From an uncultured Deinococcales bacterium (lineage in GTDB: Bacteria > Deinococcota > Deinococci > Deinococcales > Trueperaceae), in NCBI GenBank assembly GCA_937934635.1, contig CALGZD010000031.1, forward strand, positions 1 to 5,566: a DNA stretch of 5,566 bases, in the 5' to 3' direction. A program made the position numbers and the translations under genes. Below the pieces are notes generated by a model. That model had not been told where the DNA came from. It ran no database searches and was given only the letters and a program-made list of their open reading frames with translations. Each line of letters opens with the position of its first letter. The first letter of the stretch is position 1. Of this stretch, positions 1-4,337 are shown in pieces.

Positions 1-102
1 TTAGGTGCACAGCTTATGGGTAAGAAAACTGATGATGACGTTACCTTCCAGCTTGGTCAAAAGAAGTTCAACTATAAAGTGCTTGATGTTAGTTTTGAGT
101 AA
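1..102 (+). CDS. greA: C-terminal end of a GreA/GreB-family transcription elongation factor (partial)
   Basis: The first base is already in frame and 33 codons run to TAA at 100-102; the start lies left of the window. The residues begin LGAQLMGKKTDDDVTF and end KVLDVSFE. This fits the end of the FKBP-like C-terminal domain of GreA, where a 'P-LG-AL-GKK-GDEV' segment is followed by two beta strands. Family members bind the RNA polymerase secondary channel and stimulate cleavage of backtracked transcripts through acidic residues of the N-terminal coiled coil, which is not visible here. The family is about 157 residues, so roughly four fifths is missing. GreB or a Gre-homologous anti-factor such as Gfh1 cannot be excluded from this fragment. 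A terminator follows 43 bases after the stop, so the gene ends its transcription unit. Confidence 0.7.
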   Translation, partial: LGAQLMGKKTDDDVTFQLGQKKFNYKVLDVSFE

Positions 103-145
103 GAAAAGTTAGGCTTTAACCTGATACTTACTGCAGTAATTGTAT

Positions 146-175
146 AAAAGAGCGATTCAATGTCGCTCTTTTTTT
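146..175 (+). terminator. Rho-independent terminator after greA
   Basis: A 10-bp perfect stem (AAAAGAGCGA at 146-155 with TCGCTCTTTT at 163-172) closes a 7-base loop and runs into a T tract ending at 175. The run of A on the 5' side would also give some termination on the opposite strand. Confidence 0.9.
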
Positions 176-236
176 ATTACTAAAGCTCTTCCACGATTTG
201 TTGAACCTCACACACATCGGCGAACGGACGTGAATG

Positions 237-254
237 GGTATACATACGTATACC
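237..254. promoter_or_regulatory. GTATAC inverted repeat upstream of the cyclophilin gene (possible operator)
   Basis: GGTATAC at 237-243 and GTATACC at 248-254 form a perfect 7-bp inverted repeat around four bases. GTATAC is itself palindromic, so the site is also a direct repeat with 11-base spacing, one turn of the helix. It lies 45-62 bases before the cyclophilin ATG. Operator function is inferred; no regulator is encoded nearby. Confidence 0.4.
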
Positions 255-264
255 TTATTACCTA

Positions 265-278
265 GCTTGTCACCAAGC
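265..278 (+). promoter_or_regulatory. Small hairpin before the cyclophilin start
   Basis: GCTTG (265-269) and CAAGC (274-278) pair around TCAC, and the stem can be extended to 263-281 with a one-base bulge. There is no T tract, so it is not a terminator. It ends about 20 bases before the start codon at 299. The TTGTCA at 267-272 also resembles a -35 box, but no -10 sits at normal distance, so the hairpin and -35 readings compete. Confidence 0.3.
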
Positions 279-286
279 CTAAGCTG

Positions 287-292
287 TAAGAT
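287..292 (+). promoter_or_regulatory. Candidate -10 (TAAGAT) for a leaderless cyclophilin transcript
   Basis: TAAGAT fits TANNNT and ends exactly six bases before the ATG at 299, the same spacing as the TATACT element before the gene at 4338. No convincing Shine-Dalgarno sequence precedes this ATG (only GTAAG at 286-290). A transcript starting at the ATG would explain that. The -35 match at the right distance is weak. Confidence 0.3.
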
Positions 293-298
293 TAATTT

Positions 299-856
299 AT
301 GTACATTCCAGAAGGTTACAGCCTAACTCCCTTTTTAAGTGAAGAACGTGTTACCACCTTTGCAAAAGCTGATATGGTCATCGACGAATCAAAAGACTAT
401 ATGGCAATTATGGAAACAAGCAAAGGTCGCATGGTCATAGACCTTTATCAAGACAAAACACCTAAAACAGTCAACAACTTTGTCTTTTTAGCCTTGAATC
501 ACTACTTCGATAGCATCATCTTCCACCGTGTACTTGATAACTTCATGGCACAAACAGGTGATCCTACAGGTACAGGTACAGGTGGTCCAGGCTATACTTT
601 CGATGATGAGTTTGACCCAATGCTCAGCCACAAAGGTAAAGGCATTTTGTCAATGGCAAACCGTGGTCCAAATACTAACGGTTCACAAATCTTCATCACG
701 TTTGTAGACACACCGCACTTAGACGGTATGCACGCTGTCTTTGGTAAGGTCATTGCAGGAGACGATGTGCTTGACCGTATTCAACGTGTTGACCCAATGC
801 GTCCAGGCTCTGTTCCTGCTGACAACATTGAGACTGTACATATCGTTGAAAAATAA
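299..856 (+). CDS. Cyclophilin-type peptidyl-prolyl cis-trans isomerase
   Basis: A complete 185-residue cyclophilin, which speeds cis-trans isomerisation of X-Pro peptide bonds during folding. No signal peptide or membrane segment is visible, so it should be cytoplasmic. The fold begins near residue 35 (SKGRMVIDLY), followed by the core motif FHRVLDNFMAQTGDP, with catalytic-type Arg77, Phe82, Met83 and Gln85. Next come GTGTGGPG at 91-98, SMANRGPNTNGSQ at 118-130 and LDGMHAVFGK at 141-150. His145 matches the active-site His of human CypA. His140 stands where CypA has the cyclosporin-contacting Trp121, so weak cyclosporin sensitivity is likely. A leader of about 33 residues starting MYIPEGYSLTPF precedes the fold; I recall this in Deinococcota homologues and it supports the ATG at 299. 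The gene is flanked by terminators on both sides, so it is probably monocistronic. Family assignment is firm; the specific client is unknown. Confidence 0.95.
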   Translation: MYIPEGYSLTPFLSEERVTTFAKADMVIDESKDYMAIMETSKGRMVIDLYQDKTPKTVNNFVFLALNHYFDSIIFHRVLDNFMAQTGDPTGTGTGGPGYTFDDEFDPMLSHKGKGILSMANRGPNTNGSQIFITFVDTPHLDGMHAVFGKVIAGDDVLDRIQRVDPMRPGSVPADNIETVHIVEK

Positions 857-883
857 GTAATTAGGTAAAATCAAGATATTATC

Positions 884-918
884 TAGCTGCCGCACTAAAA
901 TGCGGTAGCTATTTTTTT
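884..918 (+). terminator. Rho-independent terminator after the cyclophilin gene
   Basis: TAGCTGCCGCA (884-894) pairs with TGCGGTAGCTA (901-911) over 11 bp with one G-T wobble, around the loop CTAAAA, and is followed by seven T (912-918). It starts 27 bases after the stop codon. Confidence 0.93.
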
Positions 919-972
919 ATAAAGGTTTCCGATTTCGTGTGTATTAATTCAAGTCAAACTGAATCAATCAAG

Positions 973-1010
973 GATTACACAAGTGGATACACAAGTCGAT
1001 ACACGCAATC
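973..1010. repeat. Three short tandem copies, 12-13 bp unit (GATACACAAGTC)
   Basis: GATTACACAAGTG (973-985), GATACACAAGTC (986-997) and GATACACGCAATC (998-1010) lie head to tail, with decay in the outer copies. They sit in non-coding DNA. A related inverted stretch, CGTGTGTAT, lies just upstream near 935-943. Confidence 0.7.
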
Positions 1011-1041
1011 TGGTAAACCGTCTTTATTTTATTAGCTAATC

Positions 1042-1109
1042 AATGCAAATGTCCTAAAACATCCTAGAACAATCACTATATTTCTCCATTTGTTTCTAAC
1101 ATTTGCATT
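1042..1109. repeat. 11-bp perfect inverted repeat containing ATGCAAAT
   Basis: AATGCAAATGT at 1042-1052 is the exact reverse complement of ACATTTGCATT at 1099-1109, with 46 bases between. The octamer ATGCAAAT occurs a third time at 1267-1274, and AACATTTGC recurs at 1169-1177. The spacing is too long for a compact hairpin, so paired protein-binding sites are a reasonable reading. Confidence 0.6.
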
Positions 1110-1131
1110 AACAAGCACCTCAGGTTTGTAA

Positions 1132-1296
1132 ATGCTCATTCCAAAATACATTAGAGATTGCCATAAAAAACATTTGCGATATACGGCAAAATATCTTCAT
1201 ACAAGAGGAAATCCTAGCAATTTCTCTTTAAGTCGCTTTGTTTCAGCCTATATATGCGGTAAACTGATGCAAATAGTAGGAGTTACAACATGTTAA
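1132..1296 (+). CDS. Doubtful small reading frame, 54 residues
   Basis: ATG at 1132 directly follows an in-frame TAA and runs to TAA at 1294-1296. The product is basic, beginning MLIPKYIRDCHKKH and ending MQIVGVTTC; I recognise no family or domain. AGG at 1122-1124 is a weak ribosome site with seven-base spacing. Its stop overlaps the ATG at 1290 of the next small frame, which in turn overlaps yloV, so a coupled chain is conceivable. A frame of this length arises easily by chance, and it spans sequence that looks regulatory. More likely spurious than real. Confidence 0.18.
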   Translation: MLIPKYIRDCHKKHLRYTAKYLHTRGNPSNFSLSRFVSAYICGKLMQIVGVTTC

Positions 1297-1415
1297 AGAA
1301 ATTTTTCTACACTTGTAGAACACTAGCTTGTAGAACACTAGCTTCTAGAACATTAGCTGGTAGAACATTAGGTCAAGACACCTTAAGTCAAGATAGGACA
1401 TTGCACCATGTCTAG
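1290..1415 (+). CDS. Small repeat-encoded ORF (41 residues) overlapping the yloV start
   Basis: ATG at 1290 has a good Shine-Dalgarno sequence, AGGAG at 1278-1282, seven bases upstream. The frame ends at TAG 1413-1415 and overlaps the YloV ATG (1408) by eight bases in another frame. The product starts MLKKFFYT and then carries five-residue repeats: CRTLA, CRTLA, SRTLA, GRTLG, then degenerate QDTLS and QDRTL, encoded by the 15-bp DNA repeat. The 15-bp period keeps the frame open through every copy. It could be a leader peptide whose translation delivers ribosomes to yloV, or a chance frame through a repeat. The units differ from classic A(D/N)LXX pentapeptide repeats in having Arg before Thr-Leu. 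I know of no family for it. The ribosome site and overlap favour translation; a function for the peptide is not shown. Confidence 0.42.
   Translation: MLKKFFYTCRTLACRTLASRTLAGRTLGQDTLSQDRTLHHV
1305..1320 (+). promoter_or_regulatory. TTCTACA/TGTAGAA dyad at the start of the small ORF
   Basis: TTCTACA (1305-1311) and TGTAGAA (1314-1320) form a perfect 7-bp inverted repeat with two bases between, or in RNA a 6-bp stem with the loop ACUU. It overlaps codons 6-11 of the small frame and the first 15-bp repeat unit. The same half-site recurs in a dyad before the lipoprotein gene (3141-3158). Confidence 0.35.
1313..1402. repeat. 15-bp tandem repeat, four clear and two decayed copies
   Basis: The unit TTGTAGAACACTAGC occurs exactly at 1313-1327 and 1328-1342, then as TTCTAGAACATTAGC (1343-1357) and TGGTAGAACATTAGG (1358-1372). 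Two degenerate copies starting TCAAGA follow at 1373-1387 and 1388-1402. The array runs to within six bases of the yloV ATG and supplies its ribosome site. A 15-bp period equals five codons, so copy-number change would not shift the frame. Confidence 0.9.
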
Positions 1416-3006
1416 TGCTGCTGCAAGCCACCAATTTGATGTTAAAAGCCTTTCAGATGCATTTATATATGCTACTGATTGGTTAGGTGTTTACGTCGAA
1501 GAAGTCAACGCACTCAACGTCTACCCTGTACCAGATGGCGACACAGGTACCAACATGCACCTCACAATGCAATCTGTACGTCAACAATTACGTGATATAG
1601 CACCGAATACGCTTGAAGAGCTTTCACATGCGCTTTCGCATGGTTCACTAATGGGTGCTAGAGGTAATTCTGGCGTTATCTTGAGTCAAGTTCTCAAAGG
1701 ATTCGCAGAATCAATCAAAGGTGCAACTACACTCGATAGTGAAAGCATCAGCAAAGCTTTGCAATCTGCGACTGAATATGCCTACAAGGCAGTCATTAAA
1801 CCAGCGGAAGGAACTATCCTAACCGTTGTACGCCGTGCAGCCGAAGGTGTCGAAAAAAGCAGTCATGCTAAGCCGCTTGATGTCCTCAAACATGCATGGG
1901 AAGAGGGCAAGCAAGCGCTTGATGAAACACCAGAAATGTTACCTATTTTGAAACAAGCTGGTGTCGTTGATTCTGGCGGTCTTGGCTTTTTACGTGTGCT
2001 TGAAGGTGTTATTGCATCATTTGAAGGTAAAGAGCTACCGCCACCGCCTGAAATAACCTTTAGAGCACAACAAGACATGGAATCAGAAGAGTTTGGCTTC
2101 TGTACAGAGTTTTTGCTCAAAGACGCTAACATTTCTGCAAATGAAATCAGAGAGATGATTTCTGATAAAGGTGACTCGCTTTTGGTTGTTGGTAGTGATG
2201 GCTTTGTAAAAGGGCACATTCACACCGAAGAGCCAGAACAGCTTTTAGCCATGGTTGCTAAATACGGCACAATGGTTCGTTCAAAAGTTGAAGATATGAG
2301 TGAGCAGTTTCAAGAAATTGTTGATGATACCGACTTTAACGAAGTGCAGATGGCAAAAAGTGGCTTAGTTGCTGTAAGTAGTGGTTATGGGCTTACCAAA
2401 AGCTTCCGTGGCTTAGGGGCTAGGGTTGTCGGTGGTGGTCAAAGCAATAACCCAAGTGTGCAAGACATTGCTGATGCAGTGCGCACTGTTCCTGCTGAAA
2501 GCATTGTGATTTTGCCAAATAATAAAAATATCATCATGGCAGCAGAGCGTGTGAACGAGCTTATTCCTGAAAAAGAAGTTCATGTCTTACCAACGAAGAC
2601 ACTTGGTCAAGGACTGGCTGTTGCAGTTGCTTTTGACGGTACAAAAACAGCTCAAGAACTAATTGATGACTTACAAGATATAGCAGACGACGCCAATACG
2701 CTGGAAGTTACCACAGCAAGTCGTACAGCCAGCATTGACGGTGTAGACGTGACTGAAGGGCAATTTATCGGTCTGATTGACAATAAACTTACGCTTTCTA
2801 CTGGTAACGCCAAAGATTGCTTGGAGTCACTGATAGCAAAGCTAGATGATGACAAAGAAATTGCCACCTTGTACTACAATACAAACTATACTGAGGATGA
2901 GATTGAGGGTTGGCTCGAGCAGCTCTCTAGCACCTACGAAGACTTAGAAATCGAAGCCCACCCTGGCGCACCCGACTTATACGACTTCGTAATGGCTGTT
3001 GAGTAG
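1408..3006 (+). CDS. yloV: DAK2/YloV family protein, FakA-like fatty acid kinase subunit
   Basis: This 532-residue protein has the full three-domain YloV/FakA layout. The N-terminal DhaL (DAK2) ATP-binding domain spans about 10-205, with PDGDTGTN at 42-49 (Asp43 and Asp45 as metal ligands), HGSLMGARGNSGVILSQ at 78-94, GTILTV at 135-140 and AGVVDSGGLG at 184-193. The middle domain, about 220-310, has FGFCTEF at 229-235 and VKGHIHTEEP at 267-276; Cys232, His270 and His272 are candidate zinc ligands as in FakA. The C-terminal DegV-like domain, about 317-532, has GGGQSNNPS at 342-350 and ILPNNKNI at 368-375. In Firmicutes FakA phosphorylates fatty acids held by FakB; that role here is inferred by family, since no fakB is present. 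The ATG at 1408 has TAGGA at 1394-1398, nine bases upstream, and the small repeat ORF overlaps it. The Asp23/YloU gene that often precedes yloV is absent. No terminator is visible after the stop. The alternative is an uncharacterised DAK2 kinase with another substrate. Confidence 0.93.
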   Translation: MSSAAASHQFDVKSLSDAFIYATDWLGVYVEEVNALNVYPVPDGDTGTNMHLTMQSVRQQLRDIAPNTLEELSHALSHGSLMGARGNSGVILSQVLKGFAESIKGATTLDSESISKALQSATEYAYKAVIKPAEGTILTVVRRAAEGVEKSSHAKPLDVLKHAWEEGKQALDETPEMLPILKQAGVVDSGGLGFLRVLEGVIASFEGKELPPPPEITFRAQQDMESEEFGFCTEFLLKDANISANEIREMISDKGDSLLVVGSDGFVKGHIHTEEPEQLLAMVAKYGTMVRSKVEDMSEQFQEIVDDTDFNEVQMAKSGLVAVSSGYGLTKSFRGLGARVVGGGQSNNPSVQDIADAVRTVPAESIVILPNNKNIIMAAERVNELIPEKEVHVLPTKTLGQGLAVAVAFDGTKTAQELIDDLQDIADDANTLEVTTASRTASIDGVDVTEGQFIGLIDNKLTLSTGNAKDCLESLIAKLDDDKEIATLYYNTNYTEDEIEGWLEQLSSTYEDLEIEAHPGAPDLYDFVMAVE

Positions 3007-3140
3007 TAATAGCATAAGCTGGACGTTTGTTCAGACTTGTTAAGCTAATACACACGCTTTTGGTTTAAAATACTTTTAATAGACAGGCTACACAAAGAAA
3101 TTGAAGTGCCAGTCAATGTCTTAGGTCAATAAATCTGTGC

Positions 3141-3158
3141 TGTAGAACAACATCTACA
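3141..3158. promoter_or_regulatory. TGTAGA/TCTACA dyad upstream of the lipoprotein gene
   Basis: TGTAGA (3141-3146) and TCTACA (3153-3158) form a perfect 6-bp inverted repeat around ACAACA. It lies 15 bases before a TATAAT box, where an operator or activator site would fit. The half-site also occurs, in the opposite arrangement, at 1305-1320. Regulatory use is inferred. Confidence 0.35.
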
Positions 3159-3172
3159 CACAGTACTACATA

Positions 3173-3178
3173 TATAAT
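3173..3178 (+). promoter_or_regulatory. Consensus -10 box TATAAT for the lipoprotein gene
   Basis: A perfect TATAAT would place the transcript start near 3185 and give a leader of about 43 bases. No good -35 lies 16-18 bases upstream (3150-3155 is ACATCT), so an activator may be needed. TACAAT at 3193-3198 is an alternative -10 in the next repeat unit. Confidence 0.45.
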
Positions 3179-3215
3179 ATTAGTACTGCACATACAATAG
3201 TAGTACTACATACAT

Positions 3216-3220
3216 GGAGG
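3216..3220 (+). promoter_or_regulatory. Ribosome binding site (GGAGG) that sets the GTG start at 3228
   Basis: GGAGG ends seven bases before GTG at 3228, good spacing. It decides the start, because the residues read from this GTG begin a proper lipoprotein signal peptide. Confidence 0.85.
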
Positions 3221-3227
3221 ATTTTTT

Positions 3228-4232
3228 GTGAGAAAATTAGTTTTGAGTTTAAGTGGCTTGCTTTTTATATTACTGGTTGCTTGTGGTAGTCCAAATATTA
3301 CAATTACGACACCTCAACCAACCCCAACACCACCCCCGCCTCCAGCAGGCAGTAACGCAAGCAACCCTTCATCTATTGCGCTAGGTGCTGATAATAAAAC
3401 CGCTTCTGGTCCATTTTCACTAACAGACAGAATTGTTACAGATAACAGAAGTACAAGCTTCTACTATCAAGTTGATATTCCTGGTGATGCAGGTGGCGAT
3501 GGTGTCTGGTTTGAAATCGAAGGCGCTAACGGAAGCGACCTAACAGGCATCGCAGATATTATCCTAGTTTCAAAAGATAGTAATGGCGATTTCCAAGCAG
3601 TTCGCAGAAGTACTGGACCTGGATCATTCGGAACAATGAACAGCTTTGCAAGTACTGAGCTGGAAACAAGTGCTATTGTGCCAATTCCAGTCGATCAAGC
3701 AACTGAGTGTCGTGGACCTTGTATTTTTGTTCCATACCCTGCTAATAAAAGCGCTGATACACCTTTGACAGCCATCCTAGCTGTACGTGTTTATAACAAT
3801 CAAGCTATTAATTACAACTTGTATACCTATGCAGCTAGCTATTATGATGAAACAGAAGATATCAACAATCAGTGTGGTAAATTAGGTATCCAAAGCATTA
3901 ATCCAAACATCACAGTTATCGGAACTAATCCTGACTATGTAGGTGCAATTGAAGCTACAAATGATGTTGACTGTTTTACAAGCAATGATGTTGTCAACGC
4001 CAGTGTAAGAGGCGCAGAAATTTCTTTACCTGCTGAAACAACAATTCCAGTTAGAGCTGACTTCTATAACGGTGCAAGCTCAAACATAATTGCGACATGT
4101 ATTGTTACACCAAGTAATAGAACATGTACAAAAGAAATTAATGCACTTGAACTTCTTGTCAAAGTCAGTTCAGCAAATGGTAAAGCTGCACCGTTTGTGA
4201 ATGCAAAATACGAGTTGCGTTTTACTCAATAA
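3228..4232 (+). CDS. Lipoprotein of unknown function with Pro/Thr-rich tether
   Basis: A 334-residue protein starting at GTG. The signal peptide MRKLVLSLSGLLFILLVAC has a basic start, a long hydrophobic core and a lipobox (LVAC), with Cys19 the expected lipid-modified residue. Gly20 and Ser21 follow. A Pro/Thr-rich linker spans about 26-40 (TPQPTPTPPPPP), typical of a tether between the anchor and a folded domain. The rest is beta-strand-like and rich in Asn, Ser and Thr. Two halves loosely resemble PPC-type beta sandwiches: FYYQVDIPGD at 78-87 with ADIILVSKDSNGD at 109-121, and NDVDCFTSND at 245-254; this similarity is weak and inferred. Six more cysteines (161, 165, 216, 249, 291, 300) could form three disulfides in an exported protein. 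I recognise no enzyme motif. It has its own promoter region and a terminator, so it is probably monocistronic. A surface-binding or structural role is a guess. Confidence 0.85.
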   Translation: MRKLVLSLSGLLFILLVACGSPNITITTPQPTPTPPPPPAGSNASNPSSIALGADNKTASGPFSLTDRIVTDNRSTSFYYQVDIPGDAGGDGVWFEIEGANGSDLTGIADIILVSKDSNGDFQAVRRSTGPGSFGTMNSFASTELETSAIVPIPVDQATECRGPCIFVPYPANKSADTPLTAILAVRVYNNQAINYNLYTYAASYYDETEDINNQCGKLGIQSINPNITVIGTNPDYVGAIEATNDVDCFTSNDVVNASVRGAEISLPAETTIPVRADFYNGASSNIIATCIVTPSNRTCTKEINALELLVKVSSANGKAAPFVNAKYELRFTQ

Positions 4233-4261
4233 CTTAACACTAAAAGCAAGATAATCATTTT

Positions 4262-4287
4262 AAAGCGGCCATTGTGCCGCTTTTTTT
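4262..4287 (+). terminator. Rho-independent terminator after the lipoprotein gene
   Basis: AAAGCGGC (4262-4269) pairs with GCCGCTTT (4276-4283) over eight bp around six bases, with a run of T to 4287. It begins 30 bases after the stop codon. It separates this gene from the next, which therefore needs its own promoter. Confidence 0.92.
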
Positions 4288-4325
4288 ATTTGTCGAACTA
4301 TCATGCTATCGTCACACTTTATAGA

Positions 4326-4331
4326 TATACT
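4326..4331 (+). promoter_or_regulatory. -10 box TATACT, probable leaderless promoter of the next gene
   Basis: TATACT matches the -10 consensus at five of six bases and ends six bases before the ATG at 4338. Transcription would start at or next to that ATG. No Shine-Dalgarno sequence precedes the ATG, and a terminator ends at 4287, so a promoter in this 50-base gap is required. No clear -35 box is visible at normal spacing. Confidence 0.5.
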
Positions 4332-4337
4332 TCAATC

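Larger units (their letters stand above)
919..1289. other. Long intergenic stretch without a recognised gene
   Basis: About 370 bases lie between the cyclophilin terminator and the small frame before yloV. The stretch holds a 12-13 bp triple repeat (973-1010), an inverted repeat on ATGCAAAT (1042-1109), a bulged hairpin (AAGAGGAAAT 1203-1212 with ATTTCTCTT 1220-1228, no T tract) and a marginal frame at 1132-1296. A weak promoter-like pair (TTTAAG 1227-1232, TATATA 1249-1254, 16-base spacer) could serve the small frame at 1290 and yloV. No tRNA or known riboswitch is recognisable. Its length leaves room for a small RNA or a long regulated leader. Confidence 0.6.
3161..3220. repeat. Three 20-bp tandem repeats forming the lipoprotein promoter and ribosome site
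   Basis: Three head-to-tail 20-base units occupy 3161-3180, 3181-3200 and 3201-3220, each with AGTACT(A/G)CA at bases 2-10. The second half differs: TATAAT in the first (3173-3178), TACAAT at the same place in the second (3193-3198), and the ribosome-binding GGAGG in the third (3216-3220). The promoter and leader therefore look built by duplication of one segment. Confidence 0.8.

Noticed and set aside
234..326. Small frame from ATG 234 (about 30 codons) running into the cyclophilin gene
   Set aside because: It has no ribosome site, overlaps the GTATAC palindrome and hairpin, and shows no protein-like features.
583..606. GGTACA-type repeat in the cyclophilin gene (GTGTGTGG region)
   Set aside because: It encodes the conserved GTGTGGPG loop of the cyclophilin family, so coding constraint explains it rather than a regulatory repeat.
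1203..1228. Hairpin AAGAGGAAAT/ATTTCTCTT as a terminator or attenuator
   Set aside because: The stem is AT-rich with a bulge and is not followed by a T run, so it was noted only as part of the intergenic region.
1313..1402. Possible CRISPR array
   Set aside because: Units are 15 bp, directly adjacent and without unique spacers; it is a simple tandem repeat, and no cas gene is present.
1863..2219. 118-codon open frame on the minus strand
   Set aside because: It lies wholly inside the well-supported yloV coding region, has a Ser/Pro-rich low-complexity product and matches no family; it is an antisense shadow.
2652..2867. 71-codon open frame on the minus strand
   Set aside because: It is antisense to the conserved C-terminal domain of YloV, and its Ser-rich product is typical of a shadow frame.
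3007..3140. Terminator or promoter directly after yloV
   Set aside because: No stem followed by a T tract was found. TTGTTA (3037-3042) and TTGAAG (3101-3106) lack a -10 at acceptable distance, so nothing here is claimed.
4272..4337. Upstream TTG start for the secreted-protein gene
   Set aside because: The TTG is inside the loop and stem of the lipoprotein terminator, and starting there would put 22 residues before an otherwise clean signal peptide; the ATG at 4338 is preferred.
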